A program made the translations under genes and the position numbers. From the NCBI GenBank assembly GCA_934177725.1, contig CAKPPO010000008.1, positions 1-64,000 of the forward strand: a stretch of 64,000 bases of DNA. The letters run 5' to 3'. This document shows, in pieces, positions 38,931-48,764 of the stretch (the stretch's first letter is position 1; every line of letters begins with the position of its first letter). A model generated the notes under the pieces. It saw nothing but the letters and a program-made list of their open reading frames with translations. It searched no databases and was not told the origin of the DNA. Source of the DNA: an uncultured Clostridia bacterium (lineage in GTDB: Bacteria > Bacillota > Clostridia > TANB77 > CAG-508).

Positions 38931-39403
38931 TATTTGCAAAATCTGTGTTTTCCTATTGTTTTTATTAGTGGTCTTGACCATATCCATTTGTTTGTGGCAG
39001 TTGCTGGATTAAAATAATATATTGCTCCTCCTGTTGGGTCCCAGCCATTTAATGCATCTTGTGCTGCTTTTACTACTGTTGAATCTTCTGCTATCGGGTG
39101 GTTTATTTGTCCATCTGAAACTGCTGTAAATGCTCCGCTTTGATATATTACTCCTGCTATTGTGTTAGGAAAATTTGGATCTTTTACTCTATTTAAAATT
39201 ACCGCACCAACTGCAACTTGCCCCTCATATGGCTCTCCTCTTGCCTCTCCATTTATTGCTCTTGCTATTAATTGAACGTTTGATGTTGAACCTGCATTTG
39301 CTGCATATACTTCTGTTTGATTATTTTTAGGTAAATTAAAAATCGCGATTATTCCCATTAACAAAATCATTATAATTAATAATATTTTGCATATTTTTTT
39401 CAC
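38930..39403 (-). CDS. sleB: Spore cortex-lytic enzyme SleB/CwlJ-type hydrolase
   Basis: 157 residues: an N-terminal signal/anchor (8-27), then the Hydrolase_2 domain with LIARAINGEARGEPYEGQVAVG (catalytic Glu) and a C-terminal GAIYYFNPATATNKWIW. The usual N-terminal peptidoglycan-binding domain of Bacillus SleB is absent, giving a minimal form. It degrades cortex peptidoglycan containing muramic-delta-lactam during germination. Named SleB rather than CwlJ because of the export signal and the neighbouring ypeB. Confidence 0.9.
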   Translation of the reverse strand: MKKICKILLIIMILLMGIIAIFNLPKNNQTEVYAANAGSTSNVQLIARAINGEARGEPYEGQVAVGAVILNRVKDPNFPNTIAGVIYQSGAFTAVSDGQINHPIAEDSTVVKAAQDALNGWDPTGGAIYYFNPATATNKWIWSRPLIKTIGKHRFCK

Positions 39404-39620
39404 TTTATTTCTCCTTTTAACTTATAGTATTTCATTTATATTTTGTATATTTTTTTATGTTTTATTCTTTTTTTTATTTATTTTTGTTATTTTTTTGAAA
39501 TTTTATCTTTTTTATGGTAAAATTTAAAAAACATTTTATGATTGGAGTGGAATTGAAAGGATAAAAAGCTTTCATGACTACATGTACCTTTTATTTAAAC
39601 AAGAAAGGACTGAAATTTTT

Positions 39621-40751
39621 ATGAAGAAAATTTTGATTTTTTACGCATCTTATGGGGGAGGACATCTATCTGCTGCAAAATCTATTAAACAATATATTGA
39701 TGAAAATTATACTGATGTTCAAACTGAAATAATTGATTGTGTTAAATATATTAATAAAGCTTTAGATAAAGTAACTACTGCTGCTTACAGAGAGATGGCA
39801 AAAAAAGCACCATGGGCTTGGGAAAAAGTTTATTATAAATCTCAAAATGGTCTTTTATCAAAGGTGAGCACTTCTTCTAACAAAATTATGGCTGTAAAAA
39901 TAGCTAAATTATTTCGTGATTTTAATCCAGACATTGTAATTTCCACTCATCCATTTGGTTCACAAATGACTAGTTATTTAAAGCAGAAAGGAAAAACTAA
40001 TTGTTTGCTTGCAACTATTATGACTGATTTTGCACCACATGAGCAATGGCTTATTGGAAATAAATTTGTAGATTTCTATTTTGTATCAAATTCTTCTATG
40101 AAGGATAAAATGATTCAAGAGTCTATTGATGAAAATAAAATTTTTGTTACAGGAATCCCTATTTCTAATAGATTTTTACAAACTTATGATAAAAAAGAAA
40201 TTTGCAATTTATTTGAATTAGATCAAAATAAAAAAATTGTTTTATTTTTTGCTGGTGGTGAATATGGACTTGGCAAAGATAAAACTGTAGCAATTTTAGA
40301 TTGTTTATCTGATTTTAATGATATTCAAGTTATTGCTATTGCTGGTAAAAATGAAAAGATGAAAAAAGAATTTGAGGAAATAGTTACTAAAAAGCATAAA
40401 GAATCTACTATTAAGGTTCTTCCTTTTACAGATAAAGTTCCTGAACTTATGTCTATTTCCGATTTAGTTATAACTAAGCCTGGCGGATTAACCACAAGTG
40501 AAAGCTTAGCTTCTTCTCTTCCTTTTATTATAATTAACCCTATTCCTGGTCAAGAAGAAGAAAATGCTACATTTTTAGAAGATTCTGGTTGTGCTGTTTG
40601 GCTTAAAAAACATGATAACCCAAAGGAAGTTTTAGAAAGAGTTTTGTTTAATGATGATGTTTTATATAAAATGAAAGAAAACTCTATTAAGCTTTCTAAA
40701 AGAAATTCAACTGAAGATATTTGCACTACTATACTTTCTAAAAATATATAA
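39621..40751 (+). CDS. Diacylglycerol glucosyltransferase / MGDG synthase-like (GT28)
   Basis: 376 residues from ATG 39621, with AAGAAAGGA upstream; an earlier ATG has no site. KKILIFYASYGGGHLSAAKSI is the signature of the MGDG synthase/UgtP N-domain, and the C-domain has SDLVITKPGGLTTSESLASSLP, the nucleotide-sugar donor site. It likely attaches sugar to diacylglycerol, giving membrane glycolipids that also anchor lipoteichoic acid in related organisms. Confidence 0.88.
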   Translation: MKKILIFYASYGGGHLSAAKSIKQYIDENYTDVQTEIIDCVKYINKALDKVTTAAYREMAKKAPWAWEKVYYKSQNGLLSKVSTSSNKIMAVKIAKLFRDFNPDIVISTHPFGSQMTSYLKQKGKTNCLLATIMTDFAPHEQWLIGNKFVDFYFVSNSSMKDKMIQESIDENKIFVTGIPISNRFLQTYDKKEICNLFELDQNKKIVLFFAGGEYGLGKDKTVAILDCLSDFNDIQVIAIAGKNEKMKKEFEEIVTKKHKESTIKVLPFTDKVPELMSISDLVITKPGGLTTSESLASSLPFIIINPIPGQEEENATFLEDSGCAVWLKKHDNPKEVLERVLFNDDVLYKMKENSIKLSKRNSTEDICTTILSKNI

Positions 40752-40845
40752 AGATTTTTTATTTAGAATATTTAGTGTTGAAATTATCTTTTGAAGTAAT
40801 ACAAATTACTATTTAATAAAATAAATATGTTTAGGAGGAAAAACA

Positions 40846-41136
40846 ATGACAAGTAAAGAAAGAGCTTACTTAAGAGGTCTTGCAAATACTATAGATCCTA
40901 TTTTTCAAGTAGGAAAAGGTGGTATTTCTGATGTTTTAATAGAACAATTAAATAATGCAATTGAAGCAAGGGAATTAATTAAAATTACCGTTTTAGAAAC
41001 TGCTCCTGGAAATGCTAAAGAGTTAGCAAATGAAATTGCTGATAGTACAAATTCTGAAGTAGTACAAACAGTTGGAAATAAAATCACTTTATTTAGGCAA
41101 AAGAAAAAAAATAGTAAAATAGAATTTCCTAGATAA
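40846..41136 (+). CDS. yhbY: YhbY/CRS1-type RNA-binding protein
   Basis: 96 residues with a strong TAGGAGG. Single CRM domain: LRGLANTIDPIFQVGKGGIS (GxxG-containing loop) and later TNSEVVQTVGNKITLFR. YhbY-type proteins bind pre-50S ribosomal particles. Gene is followed by the long palindromic repeat. Confidence 0.92.
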   Translation: MTSKERAYLRGLANTIDPIFQVGKGGISDVLIEQLNNAIEARELIKITVLETAPGNAKELANEIADSTNSEVVQTVGNKITLFRQKKKNSKIEFPR

Positions 41137-41147
41137 AAATAATTTTT

Positions 41148-41399
41148 AAATTTTAGGGACGGGCTTTTTACAATTTGCATCTTATTAAATAGTTTATTCT
41201 TAAAACTTTATAATATATTGTTTTTTATACCTTGGTGTCGCGGTCAGCAGTTTAAAAAATTACTAGTACGTTGACCGCTCCATTCGCACTCGCTTTAGCT
41301 TGTTTGGTCGCTTACGCGGTATTGCAAAACAATATATTATAAAATTTCTAATTAAATAGTAAATAGCTGCAAATTGTAAAAAGCTCGTCCCTAAAATTT
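41148..41399. repeat. 252-base palindromic MITE-like element
   Basis: Terminal inverted repeats of 32 bases (41148-41179 and 41368-41399, one mismatch) contain AGGGACGGGCTTTTTACAA. Inner segments are also complementary (TTTATAATATATTGTTTT at about 41207 and its complement near 41315), so nearly the whole element can fold into one hairpin, with a GCGGTCA...TGACCGC inner stem. It has no coding frame. The GGGAC ends tie it to the REP-like family. Confidence 0.75.
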
Positions 41400-41418
41400 A
41401 CTTTTTTTGCTATTTTTG

Positions 41419-41447
41419 TTGACAAGTTTTAAAAAAAGTGCTATTAT
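41419..41447 (+). promoter_or_regulatory. Sigma-A promoter for tRNA-Arg(UCU)
   Basis: TTGACA at 41419-41424, 17-base spacer, TATTAT at 41442-41447, 20 bases before the mature tRNA. Confidence 0.8.
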
Positions 41448-41467
41448 AATTACTGCAGTTAGCAAAT

Positions 41468-41544
41468 GGTTCAGTAGCTCAGCTGGATAGAGCAACGGAT
41501 TTCTAATCCGTGGGTCGGGGGTTCGAATCCCTCCTGGATCACCA
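41468..41544 (+). tRNA. tRNA-Arg (anticodon UCU)
   Basis: 77 bases with encoded CCA. The acceptor stem GGTTCAG pairs with CTGGATC (two G-U pairs); D arm TAGCTCAGCTGGATAGAGC; anticodon stem ACGGA/TCCGT around loop TTTCTAA; T arm GGGGGTTCGAATCCCTC. Reads AGA and probably AGG. It has its own promoter and terminator. Confidence 0.95.
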
Positions 41545-41548
41545 TAGT

Positions 41549-41593
41549 AAAAAATCGCTAAAAGTTAGTATTAAACTATTTTAGCGATTTTTT
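41549..41593. terminator. Terminator of tRNA-Arg(UCU)
   Basis: AAAAATCGCTAAAA paired with TTTTAGCGATTTTT around an AT-rich loop, five bases past the CCA end. Confidence 0.85.
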
Positions 41594-41709
41594 CATTTTT
41601 ACTTTTATTATTTTTTTCAAGTCGTATTTGTCATATAAATATTTTATTTAGGGTGTCAAAAGGGTGTCAGTACATCGATAAGTGTTTCTTTATTTCATAC
41701 TTTTTATAT

Positions 41710-43125
41710 TTAATTCTCCCAAAAAGCTTTATATGCTCTGTGAGCTTCATATATATCAAATTTACTTGTTACTTCATATGGAGCATGCATTGAAAGTACT
41801 GGTACACCTGCATCTATTACATCTACACCTTTATTAGCTAAAATGTAGGCAATTGTGCCTCCACCACCAATATCTATTCTTCCTAATTCTGCAAATTCAT
41901 ATGCTACATCTTCTTTTTCAAATATATTTCTAATCATAGCTACAAATTCTGCATTTGCGTCTGAAGCGCCAGATTTGCCTCTTGCACCAGTATATTTGTT
42001 AAGTCCTAATCCTCTTCCTAAATATCCTGCATTATTTTTTTCATAAGCTGATGCATATATTGGATCATATGCTGCATCTACGTCTGCAGATAACATTTTT
42101 GAATTGCAGAATACTTTATCTAATAAGTTTGGTCTATTTATTCCTAATTTATTTAATATTTCTGAAACAAATGTATCAAATACATTAGATTCCATTCCTG
42201 TATTTCCCATGCTTCCGATTTCTTCTTTATCAGAAATAATGCATACCGCTGTTGTTTTTGGATTTTCTAAATTTAATAATGCTGTTAATGAAGTATATAC
42301 ACATACTTTATCATCTTGTCCATATGCTGCAACCATACTACTATCAAATCCCATGCTTCTTGCACGGAATGCAGGTACTATTTCTATTTCTGAACTTACA
42401 AAATCCATTTCTGTAATTCCATATTTTTGATTTAATATATTCATTATATTTAATTTTACAGAATCTGCACCTTTTTCTCCTTCAAATGGAATACTTCCTA
42501 TTAAAAGATCTAAATCTTCTCCTTTAATTCCTTCTTTTAATTTTCTTTCCATTTGTTCAGATGCTAAATGTGGTAATAAATCTGTAATTGTAAAAATAGG
42601 ATCTGATTCATCTTCACCAATTTTTACTTCGATTTTTTCTCCACTTGGTTTTACTATAACTCCATGAATTGCAAGAGGTATTGTTGTCCATTGATATTTT
42701 TTTATTCCTCCATAATAATGTGTTTTTAAATATGCTAATCCTGTATCTTCATATAATGGATTTGGCTTTAAGTCTAATCTTGGAGAATCTGCATGGCTTC
42801 CTATAATATTTATTCCATTTTCTATAGAATTTTGACCTATTATTGCTAGATACATACTTTTATCTCTATTTATATAATATATTTTATCTCCTGCCTTTAA
42901 GTTTTCAAATTCACATATATTTTTAAAGCCATTCTTTTCTGCTAATTCTTTTGAACTTTTTACAATTTCTCTTTCAGTTTTTGAATTATTTAAAAAGTTC
43001 ATATAATCTGCACAATATGAAAAAATTTCTTCTTTCTTTTTACTTTCTATTCCTTCCCAACCTGTATTCGTTTTGCGGAATAGTTTTTCCTTTAAACTCT
43101 CTTTTTCTGTCAATTCTTTTAGCAT
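41710..43125 (-). CDS. M18 family aminopeptidase
   Basis: 471 residues from ATG 43125 (AAAGGAT spaced seven bases; the ATGATG just upstream overlaps the site). M18 zinc motifs: GSHADSPRLDLKPNP (H and D), SDKEEIGSMGNTG (catalytic Glu pair), SADVDAAYDP and VPVLSMHAPYEV. A cytosolic dinuclear zinc exopeptidase that removes N-terminal residues. Isolated, with no operon partner. Confidence 0.93.
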   Translation of the reverse strand: MLKELTEKESLKEKLFRKTNTGWEGIESKKKEEIFSYCADYMNFLNNSKTEREIVKSSKELAEKNGFKNICEFENLKAGDKIYYINRDKSMYLAIIGQNSIENGINIIGSHADSPRLDLKPNPLYEDTGLAYLKTHYYGGIKKYQWTTIPLAIHGVIVKPSGEKIEVKIGEDESDPIFTITDLLPHLASEQMERKLKEGIKGEDLDLLIGSIPFEGEKGADSVKLNIMNILNQKYGITEMDFVSSEIEIVPAFRARSMGFDSSMVAAYGQDDKVCVYTSLTALLNLENPKTTAVCIISDKEEIGSMGNTGMESNVFDTFVSEILNKLGINRPNLLDKVFCNSKMLSADVDAAYDPIYASAYEKNNAGYLGRGLGLNKYTGARGKSGASDANAEFVAMIRNIFEKEDVAYEFAELGRIDIGGGGTIAYILANKGVDVIDAGVPVLSMHAPYEVTSKFDIYEAHRAYKAFWEN

Positions 43126-43403
43126 TTTCATCATCCTTTCTTTTGTTTTTTTAATTATATCATTGCTATTTATTTTTTTCTACCTTTTTTTAATATCTCC
43201 TTTTTAATATTTCCAATTTTTATCAAATTATTATAAGTTTAAGAATACCTGAAAATTTTTTAAATATAATATAACAATATCTTTACAAATTAATCTTTTT
43301 AGTATTTAATATTATAAGGATTTTTGTATTTTTTTGTAAAAATTTGAAGTTTATTATAACAAAAGGAGGAAAAGTTAGTTTAAAAACTAACTTACTATAT
43401 ATT

Positions 43404-45333
43404 ATGGGAAAAAGTAAGAAAAATTCAAACAAGCCTAAAAAGCAAGTTAATACAGAGACTGTAAGTGATATTCTTTTAGAGGATAAAAACAATATTAGTG
43501 ATGCAGCTACCGACGCCATGAAAAATGTAGATAGCGTTGCTTATGCTAATAATTTAGTAGAACCTTCTAAATCTTCTAAGAGCATAAGAAAACTTGATAT
43601 AAAAGAAAAGGAAGAAAAAACTGAGACTGTAGACTTAAAAAGCGATAATAGTGCAGAAGAAATAGATTCAGTAGATGAAATAGTAGATGATATTGCTGAA
43701 AAAAATGCTAACAATTCAACTTCTTCTGAAAATGCTTTAATTGAAATTAATAATAAAGATAAAGAATATAAAGTAGTAGATCAAAAGAAATCTTATAAAA
43801 CAGCAATTATCCTTTCTATAGCTTTCATAATTATAGTTCTTTTATTTTTATTATTTTCAACTATTTTTGCTTTAATAGCATCAAATAAATCAACTATTAT
43901 TAGTGGTATCAGCATCAAAGATATTGATGTTTCTAATCTAACTAAGGAACAAGCTTTAGAAAAAATTTCAAATGCATTTAGTAAAAAGTCTGCTCAAACT
44001 ATTACTTTAAAGCATAATAATTTTGAACAAGCTGTTTTACCTGAGCAATTAGAAGTTTCATTTTCTTTAAATGACGCTATTAATATTGCATATAGTAAAG
44101 GTCGTTCACGGAAATATCTTCGAAAACAATTATGAAATTCTAGTATCTTTGCTTTCAGGGGTTAAAATTAATCCAGGTTTTTCTTATAGTGAAGAAACTT
44201 TAAATTCCTTAATTAATGAAATGGAAACTAATTTTGAAGATAGGCTAATAGAGCCAAGTTATTACATAGAAGAAAATAATTTAATTTTGTCTAAAGGAAA
44301 AAATGGAGTTGTTATAAATAGAGAAAAATTAAAGTCTGAAATTATGTATTTGCTTAATAATTTAGATTGTAATAGCACTATTATAGATATTCCAGTTGAA
44401 GAGAAAGTTGCAAGTACATTAGATTTAAATAAGATTCATGAAGAAATAAGTAAAGAGCCTCAAGATGCCTACTATACTACTAATCCTTATGTTGTTCATC
44501 CTCATGTTGATGGTATAGATTTTGCTATAACTATGGAAGAAGCTACAGATATTTTCAATAATTGTGAGGATTCATGTAGTATTCCTTTAAAAGTAGTTTC
44601 TCCAAATGTGACAACTAATGATATTGGACCAGAGGCATTTCCTGATTTATTAGGTGCATACTCTACTACATATAGTACTAGAAATGCTAACAGAAGTACA
44701 AACATAAGATTAGCATCTCAAAAAGTAAATGGTACTGTAATTATGCCTGGTGAAGTTTTCTCTTATAATACAACAGTTGGTAAAAGAACTGCTGCCGCTG
44801 GATTCAAAAGTGCTGCTGTGTATGCAGGTGGAGAAGTTACTACTGGAATTGGAGGCGGAATTTGCCAAGTATCTTCTACTTTATATAATGCTGTTTTACT
44901 TTCTAATTTGGAAATTGTAGAAAGATATAATCATGGATTTAATCCTGGATATGTACCAGCTGGTAGAGATGCTACTGTTTCTTGGGGTGGTCCTGATTTT
45001 AAATTTAAAAATAACAGAACTTATCCTGTAAAAATTATATGTTCTGGAACAGGTGGAACAATTAACTTTAAGATTTTCGGATTACTTGAAGAAAATGAGT
45101 ATGAAGTAGAAATTCAATCATATATAACAAAATATATTTCTTATAGAACTATAACAAAAAATGATTCTAGTTTAGCAAAAGGTCAAACTAAAGTATTGCA
45201 AAATGGTTCTAATGGATGTAAGTCTGAAGCTTATCGAATATTAAAACAAAATGGTGAAGTAGTTTCAAAGATACTTCTTTCACAAGACACTTATAATCCT
45301 CACAACAAAATAGTTGCCGTAGGAACAAGATAA
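43404..45333 (+). CDS. VanW family protein with YoaR-type domain, +1 frameshift at CGG
   Basis: From ATG 43404, a cytoplasmic acidic region and one membrane helix (about 133-160) lead into a peptidoglycan-binding-like domain. Codon 236 is CGG (44109-44111), and the frame ends nine codons later. Skipping the C gives the family sequence GRSGNIFENNYEI and an open frame to 45333, 642 residues, total length 3n+1. The C-terminus is the VanW domain (NRSTNIRLASQKVNGTVIMP, GGGICQVSSTLYNAV). Function in wall biology is unclear. The AGGAGG (43364-43369) is far from the ATG with a small hairpin between, so the start is provisional. Confidence 0.82.
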
Positions 45334-45364
45334 TTTGCATTACTATTATATAAATTAAAATAAC

Positions 45365-45408
45365 AAAGCCATGTAAAAAGTTGACATACCAACACTTACA
45401 TGGCTTTA
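45365..45408. terminator. Terminator after the VanW gene
   Basis: AAAGCCATGTAA paired with TTACATGGCTTT, with AT-rich flanks, between the VanW gene and the convergent tRNA. Confidence 0.8.
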
Positions 45409-45413
45409 TTATT

Positions 45414-45490
<77 letters not shown>

Positions 45491-45676
45491 AATTAAAGTT
45501 CATTTAAAATAATAGCACATTCTATAAAAAAAGTCAATTGTAGCAACTATATTTTTTACTACAAACTGCCTTTCTTTTTTACTATATAGATCTTATATTT
45601 TTGTACCCTATAACTATTTCTTTTATAATTTTCTATAACATTTAATTGCAATTTTAATAACTTACGTTACAACTCC

Positions 45677-46033
45677 TTATTCTATTGCTTGTTTTATGTG
45701 ATTTATATTTACTTTTCCATTTTTCATATACACTTCTATTACATCTATTCTAATAAAACATTTTTCGTATTTTTTAATATATATGTAATATTTTATTGCA
45801 CTCAATAGATGTTTTTGCTTATTCTCATTTACCGCTTCTGAAGCAAATCCATATTTCTTATTTGTTCTAGTTTTTATTTCTATAAAAACTATTTCATTTT
45901 TGTCTTTTGCAATAATATCTATTTCTCCTTGATGACAATTAAAATTTCTATCTAATATTTTATACCCTTGTCTTTCTAAATATTTACTTGCTATTTCTTC
46001 TCCACTTCTTCCTGTTTCTTGTTTATAATACAT
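45677..46033 (-). CDS. yraN: YraN (UPF0102) endonuclease-like protein
   Basis: 118 residues beginning GRSGEEIASKYLERQGYKIL, then CHQGEIDIIAKDKNEIVFIEIKTR (the E/D...E-x-K nuclease-like core). Family of predicted Holliday-junction-resolvase-like nucleases, function unproven. Sits beside dprA and comM, as in many genomes. Confidence 0.92.
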   Translation of the reverse strand: MYYKQETGRSGEEIASKYLERQGYKILDRNFNCHQGEIDIIAKDKNEIVFIEIKTRTNKKYGFASEAVNENKQKHLLSAIKYYIYIKKYEKCFIRIDVIEVYMKNGKVNINHIKQAIE

Positions 46034-46145
46034 CTATTATCTGCCTTTCTCTATTATTTTAAATCTGCTTATGCTTTTTCCTCCTCTTACATACTTGTTT
46101 GGATTTTACATCAATTATATTTATGCCATTATGAAACTTTTTAGT

Positions 46146-47021
46146 CTAATCCTTTATTTGTACAACATTTCCTGGTAACATTTCTATTAATCCTTCCAAT
46201 TCCATTAGAGTTAATTTTTGATTGATTTGAACTATAGTCTGATTTAAACTCCTTGCTAATTCATTTATCCCTATTTTTCCTTCTTCTAATTTTTCGTAAA
46301 TTTCTTTATATTCGTTTGGTATTTTAAACTCTGTTTTTTCATTTTCCTCTGTTTCTTTTTCCACATTTTCTCCTATTTGTGTTAATATCTCATTTGGATT
46401 TGTGACTAATATTGCTCCTTCTTTTATTAAGTTATTAGTTCCTACTCCTGTTGTTACACCTATTTGGTTTGGTAAACAAAAGACTTTCTTATTTTGCTCA
46501 AATGCGTATTTAGCTGTAACTCCACTTCCACTTCTATGTCTTGCCTCTACAATTAAAACTCCCTCTGAAAGTGCAGATATAATTCTATTTCTAAAAGGAA
46601 CTTCTTTTAAATTTATATCTGTATCCGGAGAATATTGACTAACTATACATCCTCCATCTTCTATTATTTCATTGAATAATTCTTCATTTTCTTTTGGGTA
46701 AACATGATTAAATCCACATCCTAAAACAGCTATTGTTCTTCCTTTTTCTTGTTTAGAATTTTGGTGCGCAACAGTATCTATTCCTTTTGCTAATCCACTT
46801 ATTATTGTTATTCCTTTTTTGGATATTTCTTTTGCAAATTTTGCAGCATAATATTCCCCATATGTTGTACTTATTCTTGATCCTACTATTGCAATAGATT
46901 TATTATTTAATAATTCTATATTTCCAACTGCATATACTTTATTAGGTCTATCTTTTATTTGTAGTAATTTTTTTGGATAAAGTTTGTCCATTTCATTTAT
47001 TTCATATATTTTATTTATCAT
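46146..47021 (-). CDS. dprA: DNA processing protein DprA
   Basis: 291 residues with AAAGGAGG before the ATG. The Rossmann core has SIAIVGSRISTTYGEYYAAKFA, GLAKGIDTVAHQNS, IAVLGCGFNHVYPKEN and FPFRNRI-type VPFRNRIISALS. A C-terminal winged helix (about 225-285) is present, while the N-terminal SAM domain of longer DprAs is missing. DprA loads RecA on incoming single-stranded DNA in transformation and is retained widely. Twelve bases after comM. Confidence 0.93.
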   Translation of the reverse strand: MINKIYEINEMDKLYPKKLLQIKDRPNKVYAVGNIELLNNKSIAIVGSRISTTYGEYYAAKFAKEISKKGITIISGLAKGIDTVAHQNSKQEKGRTIAVLGCGFNHVYPKENEELFNEIIEDGGCIVSQYSPDTDINLKEVPFRNRIISALSEGVLIVEARHRSGSGVTAKYAFEQNKKVFCLPNQIGVTTGVGTNNLIKEGAILVTNPNEILTQIGENVEKETEENEKTEFKIPNEYKEIYEKLEEGKIGINELARSLNQTIVQINQKLTLMELEGLIEMLPGNVVQIKD

Positions 47022-47034
47022 TTATTGCCTCCTT

Positions 47035-48574
47035 TTAATAATTTCTCCAATATTTTTTATCTAAATTCCTATATTGAATTGCTTCTGTAATATGAGCTAT
47101 TTCTATATTTTCTTTTTCATCTAAATCTGCTATTGTTCTAGCAACTTTTAGAATTCTATCATGTGCTCTTGCACTTAACCCTAATGTATCAAAAGCTTTC
47201 TTTAAAATTTGTTTTTCTTTTTCTCCTAACTCGCAATACTTTTCTATTAAAGTTGGTGTTAATTGAGAATTAGAATGTATTTCTAATTCTTTATATCTGT
47301 TTTGTTGGATTTTTCTTGCTTTATTTACTCTTTCTTTTATTTTTGCAGATGTTTCTATTTTTTCGTTTCCCTGTAATTTTTCATATTTTACGGGTGTTAC
47401 CTCTACTTGTATGTCTATTCTATCTAAAAGCGGTCCACTTATTTTTCCCATATATTTTTGTATTGCTTGTGGTGTACATGTACATTCTTTTTCTTTTGAT
47501 CCATAGAACCCACAAGGACATGGATTCATTGAAGCAACAAGCATAAAATTGCATGGATAACTAAGTGTAGCATTTATTCTACTTATTGTAACTACTCTAT
47601 CCTCTAAAGGTCCTCTAAGTACCTCTAATGTATTTTTATTAAATTCTGGTAATTCATCTAAAAATAATACTCCATTATGTGCTAAACTTATTTCACCTGG
47701 TTTTGGTATTTTTCCGCCACCTACAAGTGATACTGGTGAAATTGTATGATGAGGTGCTCTATATGGTCTTACTGTTATAAGTGGTGTATTTTTTGAAAGC
47801 ACACCAGCTACACTATGTATTTTAGTTGTTTCCAATGCTTCTTCAAAACTCAAACTAGGTAAAATTGATGGAATCCTTCTTGCCATCATTGTTTTTCCGA
47901 GAACCTGGCGTTCCTATTAAAAGACAATTGTGCCCACCTGCCGCAGCAATTTCTAATGCTCTTTTTATATTTTCTTGTCCTTTTACTTCTGAAAAATCTA
48001 ACAATGTTTCAAATTGCTTTTCAAATATTTTATTTATTTCTATTTTTTGCATATGGATTTCTTTTTTAGAATTTAAATAATCTATAACTTGATTTAAATT
48101 TTTTGCACCTAATATTTCTATTCCTTCTACAACTGCCGCTTCTTTTGCATTTTCCAAAGGAATTATAATTTTTGTTATGCCAAGCCTTTTTGCTTCTATA
48201 CACATTGGAAGAATTCCATTTACTGAGTTTAATTTTCCGTCTAGCGATAATTCACCTATAAACACTACTTTTTCTATTTTTTCTTTATCAACTTCACCTA
48301 GACTTGCAAGTATTCCTACAGCTATTGGCAAATCAAAAAATGAACCTTCTTTTTTAGTATCTGCTGGTGCTAAATTTACTAATATTTTTCTACTTTGGAG
48401 CTCATAACCTGAATTTCTAATTGCAGTTTTCACTCTTTCCTTTGCTTCTTTTATACTTGTATCTGGAAGTCCTACTATTTCAAATCCAGGCATGCCTGAA
48501 GAAATGTCTACTTGCACAGAAACTAAATATCCATCTAGTCCTATTAATGACATACTTTTTACTATTGATAACAT
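47035..48574 (-). CDS. comM: ComM/YifB AAA ATPase, +1 frameshift at CGG in Walker A
   Basis: From ATG 48574 (GAAGGA) the N-terminal Lon-protease-like domain is normal ([27 protein letters not shown]). Codon 226 is CGG (47897-47899), inside [13 protein letters not shown]. Without a shift a short unrelated tail follows; skipping the C restores the Walker A and an open frame to 47035, 512 residues and 3n+1 bases. Later: [22 protein letters not shown] and [11 protein letters not shown] (Zn-binding CxC...). Helps branch migration in natural transformation in other bacteria. Operon with dprA and yraN. Confidence 0.85.
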
Positions 48575-48686
48575 ATTTCCTTCTTTCTTTTTGGATTTAA
48601 TTTTAGAATTAATTTCTATTCGAATAAAAAACATTTTAAATAAATTTTCTTATTTATATCATAATTTATTTTATTTGTAAACATAA

Positions 48687-48717
48687 AGTCGATAATTCTT
48701 TTAAGAAATTATCGACT
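48687..48717 (-). terminator. Hairpin downstream of copA
   Basis: AGTCGATAATT...AATTATCGACT with a short loop, about 50 bases past the copA stop; T-run only moderate. Confidence 0.6.
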
Positions 48718-48764
48718 CTATGTTATATTTTTCGACTTTTTTATCTAATTTTATCTATAAATTT

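Noticed and set aside
41230..41325. Structured RNA such as a riboswitch inside the palindrome
   Set aside because: The fold is explained by the element's self-complementarity; no known aptamer motif, and it lies downstream of yhbY rather than before a gene other than a tRNA.
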